64,000 bases of DNA from Sphaerulina vaccinii (GCA_022570795.1 JAKUDP010000005.1:372001-436000), one strand, 5' to 3'; positions 19,230 to 29,962 are shown, numbered from the stretch's first letter. A program made the numbers and translations. The notes: generated by a model not told the origin, from the sequence alone.

Positions 19230-20001
19230 TCGGTGCCGAAAGTCCTCATTAGCGAGCGCCGATGAAGACAACGTCCACTCACAATGCGCTGAGCCAGCTC
19301 CGCAAGCTGGATTCCTGCTACTTCACTCGCGGCCAGAAGTCAAAAGTGAGAGAATCGTGCTCTGGATCCAATATCGTCTTCGTAGATGAGAAGCGACCAA
19401 GGCATTACGCCTCGAGACAACACTACAGAACTGGTCGATTGGGCTCGGAGGTGGTTCAACGATTGACTGCTGACTGCTGACTGCGAGCTGCAATGCCTTT
19501 GTTTTACAATCGCGCACTGCAGGTTCGCGAAGCCGGGATGTCGGCAGCGAACTCATGTTCATCTCGCATCCTGCTCGCATTCAGGCTAAATGCGATCTGC
19601 GCCTCATCCTGGAGTACGCATGGCAGCCCCAACCACGTGCAGTCTTAGTCTGGAGAACCCCTACCTCTCCAGATTCAGCCGACAGGGAGGGCCTCGGACG
19701 ACCGCATAGTCACGAGCATGCGACCGCTGTGGGCGCGTTCAGGATCGATGGTACGACCGAATCAGAGTCTCCATCAGCTGCTGCCACTTTGTACCTATCC
19801 GTATATGCGTACCTATACCCTCTCATCGTGCCTTTAGCCGCTATAGATTGTTCTACATAGGGGAGATGGCTAATCCATGCTGTTGACTTACAGCAGCTCC
19901 TGCTATATATTGTAGGCAATTCGCCCACACCTGAGTGCTCAGATCGGCAGGGTTCTAGCTTCATACACTTCTCGCACCAGCAATACTGAACCACTCCCAA
20001 G
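19230..20001. other. Intergenic upstream of the sugar transporter
   Basis: 772 bp, non-coding as far as I can see. It probably carries the transporter promoter in its 3' half; a TATATATT at about 19904-19911 lies about 90 bp upstream of the start and is a plausible TATA element. Confidence 0.4.
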
Positions 20002-21934
20002 ATGGCACCAGTTGGAGGTGGATCTCAATTCGACCAGGCGGCTCTTCAGCGCCGTCTGGAACTACAAGGCTCTTCAGCAGGTCCAGCTGCTCTTGTCAAG
20101 AATGCCAGAGTCTTCGGCATCGCTTGCTTCGCATGCTTAGGAGGACTTCTCTATGGTATGCACTCATAAGACTCACTTTGATGATTACATTGACTGATCA
20201 CATCTGCACAGGCTACAACCAAGGAGTGTTCTCTGGCGTGCTCACCATGACCAGCTTTGATGACCACATGGGGGTCTGGGTCACCGACTCCACCAAGAAA
20301 GGCTGGCTGACATCGATCCTCGAACTTAGAGCTTGGGTTGGCACAATCTACTCTGGATTTCTAGCTGAGATCATCTCTAGAAAGTATGCCATATTGGTCA
20401 ACACTGTGAGTTCAGATCTATAGCATGCCCCGCGGGTGGCGCGGTGGAGACTTTACTAACACACTGCTCAGGCCATCTTCATTATCGGCGTCGTCGTTCA
20501 ATGCACAGCCATCACTGGTTCAGACCACAGCGCCATCCTTGGTGGGAGATTCATCACTGGTATGGGAGTAGGTTCCCTCTCGATGATAGTACCCATGTAC
20601 AACGCAGAGGTCGCTCCGCCAGAGGTGCGAGGAGCACTGGTCGGCTTACAACAGCTCGCTATCACAACTGGCATCATGATCTCTTTCTGGATCGACTATG
20701 GTACCAACTACATCGGAGGCACTGGCGAAGGACAACACGACGCAGCTTGGCTCGTACCACTGAGTCTTCAGCTCGTACCTGCTGTCTTCCTTGGACTCGG
20801 CATAATTTTTATGCCTTTCTCTCCGCGCTGGCTCGTGCACCACGACCGCGAAGCAGAAGCTCGAAAGACGCTTGCAAGCCTTCGCAATCTTCCTCAGGAC
20901 CATGAGTTGACCGAGCTTGAGTTCCTGGAGATCAAGGCACAATCTCTATTCGAGAAGCGTTCAGTCGCTGAGAGGTTCCCGCATCTGGCTGATAACTCCG
21001 CTTGGTCGATCATCAAACTCCAGTTCATCGCTGCTGGATCTCTGTTCAAGAGTATGCCGATGTTCAGGAGAGTTATCTTGGCCACTGTAACCATGTTCTT
21101 CCAACAGTGGACGGGTGAGTGTGGAAGCATTACTTTCATTTTGAACAATGACCTTCGCTAACCTGTGCTCTTCTTTGCGTACAGGAATCAACGCCATCCT
21201 CTACTACGCCCCTCAAATCTTCAACCCTCGGCCTCTCCTCGAACAGCGTCTCACTCCTCGCAACCGGTGTAGTCGGGATCGCGATGTGGCTCGCCACTTT
21301 CCCAACACGTGGCTCGCCACTTTCCCAACACTACGTGGACAAACTCGGCAGAAAGCCAGTTCTCATCAGCGGTGCTATCGGTATGGCAACCTGTCGCATC
21401 ATCATCGCGATCATCACAGCCAAGTATCAAGACTCCTGGTCCTCGCATCAAGCTGCTGGATGGGCAGCGGTCAGTATGGTCTGGATCTTCGTTGTCTTCT
21501 TCGGCTACTCCTGGGGTCCTTGCGCTTGGATTGTGATTGCTGAGATCTGGCCTATCAGTCAAAGACCATATGGTATTGCACTCGGAGCCTCATCGAACTG
21601 GATGAACAATTTCATTGTCGGGCAGGTCACTCCTGATATGCTGAAGCATATGACTTATGGCACATACTTATTCTTTGGTATTCTGACTTTCCTGGGCGCG
21701 GCGTTCATCTGGAAGTTCGTCCCTGAGACGAAGATGCTCAGTCTGGAGGAGATGGATGTCTTGTTCGGATCTGTTGGCTTTGCACAAGCTGATGCCGAAA
21801 GGATGAGGGAGATCAGTCGTGAGATCGGACTTGAAGATGTTGTGAGGGGTGCTAGTGTGGGTGATGATCGTGGTCATGAGAGTCTCGATGAGAAGACCGG
21901 AGTCAAGCATATGGAAGAAGCGAAAGAGTTGTAG
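20002..21934 (+). CDS. MFS sugar transporter (sugar porter family), frame broken in last exon
   Basis: A 12-TM-type hexose/sugar porter. Exons: 20002-20155, 20212-20405, 20472-21114 and 21185-21934 (introns 56, 66 and 70 bp, all phases matching up to the last exon). Signatures are 'GYNQGVFSGVL', 'GRFITGMGVGSLSMIVPMYN', PxxxRG in 'APPEVRGALVG', the central 'FMPFSPRWLVHH', 'GINAILYYAPQIF' and 'LGRKPVLI'. In exon 4 the frame is lost just after APQIFN (about 21226): family-like sequence LGLSSNSVSLLATGVVG resumes one frame over. A 23-bp perfect tandem duplication follows at 21286-21331, after which that second frame runs to the stop at 21934. Either a recent pseudogene or a base error. Substrate cannot be assigned. 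The next gene encodes an HpaI-type aldolase. Confidence 0.8.
21286..21331 (+). repeat. 23-bp perfect tandem duplication inside the transporter gene
   Basis: The unit beginning GTGGCTCGCC and ending CCCAACAC is present twice head to tail, at 21286-21308 and 21309-21331. It adds a stretch translated as TRGSPLSQH between 'MWLATFP' and 'YVDKLGRKP', where homologues have about three residues. Confidence 0.95.
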
Positions 21935-22335
21935 AATGGCATACTGAAGGAGGACTTCACGCTGACTAAACATCGGTTGCGCCAATGAGTACACAGATTG
22001 CATTGCAGAGAAGTTCATGCATTGTTCAGCAACATCTATTCCTCCATCATGCCATCTCTCAAGCAGCGCAGCATCTGCGGCGCCGCATAGCCGACAAGAT
22101 GATCATGAAGCGTGCCTATCGAGTGTAGTTCTTGGCCGAGACAGAGTGGGGCAGGACAGGCCGCTGACAACCCCTCTACCTTGATGCTTGCTTGAGTGCT
22201 TGAGTACATGTGCTGTTCACTTTCGACTACTACTTGATCGCACCAACTGTACCCTTCAAGTCATCTTCTACAACATCGGCCAACCACGACCATACCCAAA
22301 CAAGAAATCACGTAAGCTAGCCGAATTCCATCAAG
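21935..22335. other. Intergenic between transporter and aldolase
   Basis: 401 bp between two same-strand genes. No coding content or named element seen. Confidence 0.4.
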
Positions 22336-23154
22336 ATGCAAGCAGGCAATCGCCTCCAACTGGCATTGAAGAGTGGCAAACCGTCTTTTCGCGCCTGGCA
22401 AATGCTTCCCGGCTCAAATCTCTCTCGCACAATAGCCAGAACACCGGGGCTAGATTGGATATGCATCGATTGTGAACACGGCAACATCGCAGACTCAGAC
22501 ATGCACGAGAGCGTAGCAGCGATTGCATCCTGCGGCGTCTCCCCGGTAGTCAGACTACCAGACGGCCAGCACTGGATGATTAAGAGAGCTCTAGATGCTG
22601 GAGCTCATGGAATTATTGTACCCCTCTTGCAAACTGCTGAAGATGCGAAGAATGTTGTAAAGTTCAGCAAGTTCCCACCTCTAGGGAATCGTGGGCTAGG
22701 GTCGCCGTTCTCTACTGAGAAGTTCGTGACTGGGAAGACTGGAGAAGTGAATGAGATCAGTCTTGGTCAGTACTTCCAGGAGGCGAATGATAGTCTTGTG
22801 GTCATTGTGCAGATTGAGACAGCGTCAGCGCTGGCACAGATCAAGGAGATCGCGGCTGTACCGGGGATTGATGTGTGCTTTATCGGACCGGTGGATCTAG
22901 GAAACAGTATTGGGCATCCGCCGAAAGATGTCGGGATCTATGCGCCAGAACTCGAAGAAGCTATTGAGAAGGTCCATAAGGAAACGCAGGCTGCTGGGAA
23001 GTGGAGTGCGATCTATACGGGAAGTGGCGAACAGGCCAAGTCATTCGCGCAGAAGGGGTTCAATATGATCAACACGATGAACGATGTTGCTGCAATAAAG
23101 ACGACCTTCGGAGAAGCAGCAGCCGCTGCGATGAGATGGGCGAGACGTGGATGA
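22336..23154 (+). CDS. HpcH/HpaI family aldolase (2-oxo acid aldolase / citrate lyase superfamily)
   Basis: A 272-residue, single-exon class II aldolase with the full HpcH/HpaI layout. 'DWICIDCEHGN' carries the catalytic His. 'PVVRLPDGQHWMIKRALDAG' has the substrate-binding Arg. 'VQIETASALAQIKEIAAVPG' and 'CFIGPVDLGNSIG' supply the metal-binding Glu and Asp. Bacterial members cleave 4-hydroxy-2-oxo acids such as 4-hydroxy-2-oxoheptanedioate to pyruvate plus an aldehyde. Fungal copies are usually annotated from this domain alone, and the substrate is unknown. It follows the sugar transporter on the same strand, which may hint at a catabolic pairing, but that is only position. Confidence 0.9.
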   Translation: MQAGNRLQLALKSGKPSFRAWQMLPGSNLSRTIARTPGLDWICIDCEHGNIADSDMHESVAAIASCGVSPVVRLPDGQHWMIKRALDAGAHGIIVPLLQTAEDAKNVVKFSKFPPLGNRGLGSPFSTEKFVTGKTGEVNEISLGQYFQEANDSLVVIVQIETASALAQIKEIAAVPGIDVCFIGPVDLGNSIGHPPKDVGIYAPELEEAIEKVHKETQAAGKWSAIYTGSGEQAKSFAQKGFNMINTMNDVAAIKTTFGEAAAAAMRWARRG

Positions 23155-23411
23155 GCATCATGGAATGATCATAAGATACATGTCTATCTGTGGCTGCCCA
23201 TACCGTGTTCTCTGATTGTCAGTATGGCCTCAGATATCAGATCTATCGGATCTCCTATCATAGGACCTCGCGAAAAGCTTTCAGCTTTCCCTACGCCCGT
23301 AACACGTAGCAGAGCATATCATCAATCTGCTGACCGTTTCTCCGTCATGGTCGTACAGCCGTACCGCCTTTCATCCTGATCCGTAGCTCTGTCAAGTACG
23401 GTTGTCCTGAG
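23155..23411. other. Convergent 3' intergenic
   Basis: 257 bp between the aldolase and the convergent hypothetical gene. Nothing recognisable. Confidence 0.35.
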
Positions 23412-24368
23412 TCAGGCCTTCCTCTCCGTACCGAATTCGACCGGGTTGCCATCCGCATCTGTGATCTTAATGGCGTTGCGGTTCTTGATCGGGCGAAGAA
23501 AAGGACTCGACTGTGTTGCCGGTGCATTGCTGTCTGTAGATGTTTGCGAGATGCTCCGTTCTTTGAGGCTGTTGACCACCTTCTCCAGGGATTCCATGCG
23601 CTTCGTCAATGTCGTGAGCAGATCTGGGACAGCCTCGAACCTGACCAGCAATTTGGATAGTCGATCGACCGTCGACTCCTGGTCGCTCTTGGGGACGGTT
23701 GTGTGCATCCTGGCCAGGATCTCAGCCATTCTCGAGTGCTCTTGCGCGGTACTTCCAACGAAGTGGCTGTGAAGGAAGTCGATATCATCTTTCATCTTCG
23801 GGACCGGGTCGTAGTTGTGTCTGAGTTCTCCAGCCCTCGGAACAGTCTGCGCAGTTGGGAGGGATTGCAAGGCCTCGTTGGGATGAGGTTTGATGGCTGA
23901 AGATGCGAAGCCACTCGGTCGCTGCGGCTGCTGGTGTGCTCCGATGTTGTGTGCTTGACGAAAGGCTGCAGCAGGATTTGAGCCGGTTGGCGGTCCGGCA
24001 AGCATCGCTTCCAAAGCGTTGAGCTGTCTCGAGGTCATATCTGGTGTGTATCCAACCGTCGAACCGCCGTGTGAGCTATTAGTGCGAGCGCCGTCTTCTG
24101 ACTCAAGCATGCCGTAGCGCTCCAGATTGTCGATAAATTGTGAATCATCCTCGTCGAGATCTTGACGAGCTCGGAAGTTGTTGTGACTGTGGAAGCGTGT
24201 CTGTGAATTTCGCGGCGGAGGAGCGAAACGCGACTGACCAGGCGCCGTGTACATTGCGTTGTACATTGCAGAAGCTGTGACTCTTCGCGTTCGCCCGAAG
24301 AAGAAGCAGTCCCTGTCGATGCATCTGTTCCAATCGCCTTCGTGGTGCGGCGGGCACGAATTTTCCAT
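23412..24368 (-). CDS. Hypothetical protein with C-terminal coiled coil
   Basis: 318 residues. The N-terminal half is disordered and rich in Asn, Pro and Gln. Residues ~195-275 form a helical coiled coil ('MKDDIDFLHSHFVGS...DRLSKLLVRFEAVPDLLTTL...MESLEKVVNSLKER'). The tail reads 'NRNAIKITDADGNPVEFGTE', a short conserved-looking beta-type ending. I recognise no family. The start is uncertain: an ATG at about 24432 followed by a GTAATT...CTCAG intron would join in phase to the codons just before MENSC, and MYNAMYTAPGQ further inside is another option. Codon use and length look genuine. Confidence 0.62.
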   Translation of the reverse strand: MENSCPPHHEGDWNRCIDRDCFFFGRTRRVTASAMYNAMYTAPGQSRFAPPPRNSQTRFHSHNNFRARQDLDEDDSQFIDNLERYGMLESEDGARTNSSHGGSTVGYTPDMTSRQLNALEAMLAGPPTGSNPAAAFRQAHNIGAHQQPQRPSGFASSAIKPHPNEALQSLPTAQTVPRAGELRHNYDPVPKMKDDIDFLHSHFVGSTAQEHSRMAEILARMHTTVPKSDQESTVDRLSKLLVRFEAVPDLLTTLTKRMESLEKVVNSLKERSISQTSTDSNAPATQSSPFLRPIKNRNAIKITDADGNPVEFGTERKA

Positions 24369-24710
24369 GTTGTCCTGAGCATGTCAGCGGAGTCTAGTGG
24401 TATAGATGGGTTGAGGCGTCAAATTACCATGCTCGGAAGTTTGCTCCAGCAGACCTGGAATGTGTTGTTGTCGTGGTTGAAGGAAGGAGGGAGAAGGAGC
24501 GATAGGAAACAAGATCTTTAAAACATGCAGGGGTCAAACGCGATGAAGCAATAACAAAAACAACTAAACGAGCGAAGGTAATGCGACGAGTGAATTGTTA
24601 CTTCCCTTCGCTGCGCGTACTAGCTGTGCAGCTAGTATTACCTACTGTGCAAGGCTAACGTGGCCCTTCTCGTACACAGATTGAGCTCGCATCAACACTA
24701 ATCAGCCACT
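24369..24710. other. Intergenic between two hypothetical coiled-coil genes
   Basis: 342 bp, probably 5' leader and promoter of the upstream-facing gene plus the 3' end of the next. An imperfect inverted repeat around CTAGCTGTGCAGCTAG (about 24620-24635) is the only structure I see. Confidence 0.4.
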
Positions 24711-25685
24711 TCACTTCGCCCTGGCTTTGCGAGTAGCGACTGTGGCATCCATGAACGCCTTGTCGTATGCTTCGAGGCCTGCCAGGCGATTTACAACACG
24801 GTCACGCAGCGTGAGGAATTCATCGTAAGTACCCTCGAATGGGCCAATGCGACGGACTGTCATGAGATTAGCATACCTCTTGATATTTGGTGTATGAGGA
24901 CTTACCTTGACCGTCATCCTCGTTGCGGCTGAGATGCCGGAAGAGCTCGTGCAGACGCTCGCGTGTCTCTGTCATATCGATTTCCCGCTCATGCTTCTCC
25001 TTAGTCTCGACGCGCTGCATGAAGTTGCGAACTTGCTCCTGCAGAGACAGTCAGTAGCGGTAGAGTGGTTTGACGGAAGGAGGACGATCCGTACCATAGT
25101 TCTCATGACTTTCTTATCTTGCTTGATCGCCTCGCTACTGCTTCCACTTCCACTTCCACTGCCGCCATCAGCTCGTTCTTCGAGCCTTGAAAGCCGGCGT
25201 TCCAGATCTGAGATGCTGGACTGGGTCCCGGCAGTCTTGTCCGAACCAGTATTCACACTAGACTCAAGCTTGTTTAGTCGCCCATCATGTAGAGTGAAGA
25301 TCTGCCCAACGTCCTCAAAGTGCTTCTGTGTAGTCGTGGCGAGCGCAGCTATCTCGGTCGTTGGCTCGGTGAGAACGGCAGATGAATCAGGCCTGCGAAC
25401 CAAGGCATAGGAGTTGTCCACAGAGCGGTCTCGCAACCCAGTCAGTTCAGCGATAAGTCTATCGTTCATTGACTGCAGTTTGTCGCAACGCAGGCTGTAT
25501 ATTCGCGGAGAGGTAAGCAAATCTGGCGACAAATTGTGTCTGAAACCCTGCTGCCGTAGGTGTGCGCAACATCGCAGAGAAACTCACTAAAGCTCATCGT
25601 TTCCTGTGCTCAGGTCTTGGATCTGTGCCCGAAGCTGCTTGTTCGCCTGGACGAGACGAGCCTCTGTCGGCGAGATTTCATCCAT
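24711..25685 (-). CDS. Hypothetical coiled-coil protein, four exons
   Basis: Spliced by hand from exons 25685-25588, 25494-25095, 25038-24906 and 24856-24711 (introns 93, 56 and 49 bp; the last two have CTGAC and CTAAT branch sites). The result is 258 residues with all phases agreeing. It starts MDEISPTEARLVQANKQLRA. Helical coiled-coil segments cover about residues 5-55 and 75-165, with a Gly/Ser-rich break near 145 (GGSGSGSGSSS). The C-terminus ends in a conserved-looking 'VRRIGPFEGTYDEFLTLRDR' block and a basic tail. No family recognised. It is neighbour and same-strand to another coiled-coil hypothetical, with no evidence that they act together. Confidence 0.7.
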
Positions 25686-26522
25686 CTTGACGATGTAGAC
25701 TTGACGTTTCCGGCGAGGAAATTGTGAACTTGTAATTGTAATCTTCAGACAAACATCACAACGGGACGTTCCCGCACCGGTGAAGATGTGAAGTGATTCA
25801 CTCGAATCTTCTAAGCTTCGTACTCGAGGTCATAGTACATTTCGTAGCGCCTGTTCCAACTGTCTTCCCTCCAGGTTATGCCAAACCAAGCACTTCATAT
25901 GTAAGCCGGTGCTGGCATCATCTGGGAAAATGAAGAAAGAGTACCATATATCACGCTTTCATACCCTCGCTTCTTCGCCAGGCCTGCGACACGCGTGTCA
26001 CTTGTTCAGCGACCTCGCTTGAGTCTTTCGCGCTTCGTAGCTGCAACCTCATCCGTTCTCCCATATCGTGGTACATGAGATCTTCGTCGTTGGTTCGTGA
26101 AGTTGATTGCCGCGACATGCTGCGCAACCTGCGGCCAATGCCACGATGGGCATGCTGCTGTTGTGCAATCCATTGACAGATTTGAACACGCGATCGTTGT
26201 TGATGTCAAGCGAGATCCGCGAAAGCGAAAGACATGGGAACGAAGTTATGGCTCCTCCCGATCTTCGTGCAGGGATGATGTTATTCTGGGCATTGTGGAT
26301 CTTTTAGTCTAATGTTAAGGGTGGAGCAGGCGCGTTCTACGACATCTCTTACTCTCTGACAAGAACACTCTCACTCCACGACATTCCTTATTATCACGAT
26401 ACCCAGCACAGCCCTTTCTGTGCATCCACTCCTTAGAACAATACACAGTCCAGTTCATTGGACCTTCGAAACGACAGTGCCGGAAGCGCTACACTCTCAC
26501 GAACACTTCTAATACCAACATC
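25686..26522. other. Intergenic, divergent promoter of coiled-coil gene and GH17 glucanase
   Basis: 837 bp. Small open frames around 26006-26312 on both strands overlap each other and have no protein-like composition. The last ~200 bp before the glucanase ATG are C/A-rich with many ACACTC/CATC runs, typical of a fungal core promoter and leader. Confidence 0.4.
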
Positions 26523-27490
26523 ATGAGGACTTCCCTCGCAGCACTCGCGCTGGCCGCAGTGCCTTCAGTCCTGGCCGTAGAGAAGGGCACACACGGCTTC
26601 GCTCTCGGTACCAAGAAGACAGATGGAACCTGCAAGTATACCGCAGACTACGAAGCCGATTTTGACGCGATCAAGGACGCTTCGGGATCCACTCTTGTCC
26701 GTGGCTACTCTGCCTCGGACTGCAACTGTGCTCAGCAGATCCTCCCAGCAGCCAAGAGCAAGGGCTTCAAAGTTGTGCTGGGTGTCTGGCCAGACGTTGA
26801 CGAAAGCTTCAACGCTGACAAGGAGGCTTTGACGACATATGCGACACAGTATAAGGAGCAAGTCTACGCCGTGACCGTCGGCTCCGAGACACTCTACCGT
26901 GGTAACTTCACGGGCGAGCAGCTTTTGGAGAAAATTCTGGATATTAAGGATGCTCTGGGCGGAGACGTCAAAGTTGGCACAGCAGATTCGTGGAACAAGT
27001 GGGCAGACGGAACTGGTGATGCAGTGATCAAGGGAGGGGTAGACGTTATCATGGCGAACGGCTTCTCGTACTGGCAGGGCGCTGCAGCTGGTGACAAGGC
27101 GAAGTCGACATACCTTGACGATATTCAGCAGGCGCTTGGTCACATTCAAGAACTGTCAGGTTCGCTCGATGCAATTGAGTTCTGGAACGGCGAGACTGGC
27201 TGGCCTACCGATGGTGGTTCTGATTATGCTGCTGCTAAGGCCGGAACATCGAATGCGGAGAACTTCTACCACCAAGGTTTCTGTGGAGCTCTTGACTGGG
27301 GCATCAACGCTTTCTACTTTGAGGCGTTTGACGAGTGAGTTCCCATATTGTGCAATGTATGAGAGCATGCTAACATTCGGACAGGCCATGGAAGCCAGAG
27401 TCAACTGGTGACAACGGCCAGCCGCAAGACGAGACCCACTGGGGTGCTATGACCGCTGACCGCAAGACCAAGTTCGACCTCAAGTGCTAG
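26523..27490 (+). CDS. Secreted beta-1,3-glucan-active enzyme, GH17 (Bgl2-like)
   Basis: Two exons, 26523-27334 and 27385-27490, with a 50-bp intron containing GCTAACA, give 305 residues. The signal peptide MRTSLAALALAAVPSVLA is followed by a GH17 TIM barrel. The proton donor is the Glu in 'AVTVGSETLYRG' and the nucleophile the Glu in 'IEFWNGETGWPT'. The C-terminus 'HWGAMTADRKTKFDLKC' is typical of the fungal Bgl2/Scw family of cell-wall glucanases/glucanosyltransferases, which remodel beta-1,3-glucan. There is no Ser/Thr stalk or GPI tail, so it is probably secreted or wall-bound. Length matches the family. Confidence 0.93.
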
Positions 27491-28065
27491 AGAGTCTCTA
27501 ACATCACTACGACATCATCATTTTCTGCATTGGGATGCCACTGTCTGGAAGGGATATAGGATCAAAATCAGGTGTTTCTGCAATGACTTTCTTGTGGAGC
27601 GCTCTACGCGACTCACATAGGCATATAGGTGGATAATGCATATGAATGCGCATTGACTTGCCAAAAGGAGACTAAGAAGCTGTGCTATGCTCCCTGCTGT
27701 CCGAGCTGCTGACCGAGAGACAGCTACCATAACTTTGCACATAAGAAATGCTCCGCTCCTGCCCGTAACTGCTAGTTATGCCAGCTCCCGAGGTCGTTCC
27801 CGACCTCGCACGTCTCTCTTGTGGCTTCACTTTTCGCTTAATCTCAGGCTCGAGCCAAAGTCCAGCCCGCCTGAACGTCGTGTTAGCTCTATGCTTGCCC
27901 GTATCTGAACCGTCCTGCTCGATCAGAGACGTCCCCATAGCTCTCGTCTTTCCATTGTAATGTCTGTCAGATCCGCATACCGACCGACATCATGTAAGCG
28001 CCATGAACAGTCGGGAGCGAGAACAGCATCTTTCGATCCATAGGACAGGTGTTCTTCTCCTTGAG
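27491..28065. other. 3' flanks of glucanase and RING gene; contains the downstream part of the RING frame
   Basis: 575 bp. The segment 27967-28065 on the minus strand continues the RING protein frame past its TGA (see that entry). The rest shows nothing. Confidence 0.5.
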
Positions 28066-28932
28066 TCACGTTCCGATGCAAGCATCGCAGTAGACATGAC
28101 CGCATGGCAGCCTCACAGGACGTTCGAAGGGTTCTTTGCAGATGTCACATTCGTTGTCTTCCGCTTCCACTTTGCAGGCCGTCAATCCAGACTCCAGGAA
28201 GGCCTGCTTGGAGGGCAGAAGTGGGCCAGTTCGCGGCCTTGCCATGGCTGTCTCGCGATCGTTCAGTGCAGTCCTTGGATCATTCAAGTCTTCGAGTTCG
28301 CGAGTGAGACGGAGTTGGTACGTCTCGGCGGAATTCTCTTGTCGCCGAACACGTCCAAACTGCTGATTCTCGAGCGCTTGACTGCGCTCGGCATCTGCCC
28401 GCTGTGGGTAGTTGAACTCCACGTCTGACGGCAGATATGAACCTTGATGTGGGACGCCAAGCAACGCTTGGAGCTGCTGTCTGAACCGCATTATGATTCG
28501 CGCAGTATTACTGTCTTGTTGAGGGGCGCTCTCCAGTGCTTGGTCATGCTCTGCGAGTGGTGATGACCGTGATACCCTGGAAGGCGTGAAGTTGGGAGGC
28601 GCGACTAAGACTGGAGAGCGGCTGTGGGTGAGTCGAGAACTATGCAACGGTAGCAACGAAGCTGGTCCTTCCTGGCTGTTGGAAACTGGTGGTCGAGATG
28701 CGGTTCTGTCAATTTGGAAGTACGCCTCATTCTGCGCGTCGATGCGTGCTTGCTCTTCACGCGCGGGATGGACGAATCTAGAGAGGAGGAGAACTGGCCG
28801 TGGACTGGAGCCGGGCCTGGCAGAGGATTCCATGCTGCTGTCAGCCGTGGCACGGGGTGCGGAGCTCTCGTGAAGATGGTCCTGGCGAGCCGTATGGGCA
28901 CGGAATTGGGTGTCCATCGCAGGAAGAGGCAA
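28066..28932 (-). CDS. RING-finger protein truncated by an in-frame TGA
   Basis: 288 residues, mostly disordered (Ser/Pro/Arg-rich) with a helical part near 215-250. It ends in the first two-thirds of a RING: 'CDICKEPFERPVRLPCGHVY' then CDACIGT and TGA at 28068-28066. In the same frame just beyond the stop the code reads LKEKNTCPMDRKMLF, the missing last zinc-ligand segment (with Asp in place of the final Cys), and runs to a stop at about 27967. The TGA sits where RING families very often have Trp, so a TGG-to-TGA change (G to A) would explain it. As written the domain lacks two ligands. Options: pseudogene, base error, or stop-codon readthrough. An E3 ubiquitin ligase role is inferred from the domain only. 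Confidence 0.7.
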   Translation of the reverse strand: MPLPAMDTQFRAHTARQDHLHESSAPRATADSSMESSARPGSSPRPVLLLSRFVHPAREEQARIDAQNEAYFQIDRTASRPPVSNSQEGPASLLPLHSSRLTHSRSPVLVAPPNFTPSRVSRSSPLAEHDQALESAPQQDSNTARIIMRFRQQLQALLGVPHQGSYLPSDVEFNYPQRADAERSQALENQQFGRVRRQENSAETYQLRLTRELEDLNDPRTALNDRETAMARPRTGPLLPSKQAFLESGLTACKVEAEDNECDICKEPFERPVRLPCGHVYCDACIGT

Positions 28933-29962
28933 GATCGTGCAGTTGTGTTAGTCTGGATCCAACGGTCTTCTCCGACGAAGACGGAGTAGTGATGATGAGT
29001 ACTTGTTGAATTGGAAGTGGTGGTAGTAGTTGTTGATGTTGAAGTATATATAGAAGTGAGGAAGTCAGACCAGGTGAGCTATCTGTGTCAACATCTAAAG
29101 TGAACGCATAAGTTGAGACGATTGAAGTGAGAGCTTGGAAGGCATGAGTGTGCTGTCGTTCACTTGTGCCAAGTGAAATGTATTGGTGTTCGTACTGACT
29201 GGGCACACGCAAGCAAACGACCAAAGTTCAAGTCTGCTCTAGAGGCCCCTTGGCTCCGTTTGACAATTGTCAATGGGCCAGAAATGCCAATGCTTTGGGT
29301 ACTTTCGGTGTATAGAGGTGGTGCAGAGTGCTTGAGGTCGGTACTCTTCGCATACCACATGGATTGCCTATCACGTTAGTACACCTCACAAGCGAGAGTA
29401 AGACTCAACACTATCATTAACGAGTAAGTGGTGCAAGGTCGATGATCTTTCCTGCCACTCACGGCCACAACGAATCTTAGAGCGTCTCCTCAGTCTATCC
29501 AGATGATGGAACTGTAAGACTGAAATTGTCCGGAGTGATGGGAGATGTAGATGATGGTCTTCAGTGTACCCAGCAGTGTGATGAAGCCTCCAATTCTGCT
29601 TCATGTCGACTCAGTTCTTGTAGTATGTAGAATCTACGCGCGGATGTGAACGTCTGGCATCATATTCCGACTTGATTTGTATTCCCGTATCGACTGGCAC
29701 AGCCTTGCATATGTAAAAAAGAAGAATCTGTCACGATCTCCATGAGGAGGACAGAGACAGAGACCACGTCCAGGAACTTGAGGGGTTCGAAGCTAGCGCC
29801 CGCTTCTGCCGCTCCAATCGCTAAAACAATGATGCCAAGTCCACACAAACCTCCGCAAATCGCAACCACTTCGAACTTCGAACTTTTGGAATCTTCAGAC
29901 GCAACAGCACCGTCCATCGATAATACCAACACCCAGCGACTCCCCCCGAACTCTCATTCACG
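28933..29962. other. Long intergenic region between RING gene and ribosomal protein L9
   Basis: 1030 bp. The last few hundred bases form the L9 promoter/leader. A minus-strand open frame at 29660-29932 has a hydrophobic run, but it lies inside this promoter and has no family likeness. Nothing else supportable. Confidence 0.4.

Noticed and set aside
26006..26312. Small overlapping frames in the GH17 promoter region
   Set aside because: Opposite-strand frames overlap completely; the Cys-rich look of the plus frame (CCATCGQC) is not supported by a signal peptide or family.
29660..29932. Hydrophobic minus-strand frame upstream of RPL9
   Set aside because: Lies across the ribosomal-protein promoter and leader; no start context or family resemblance.
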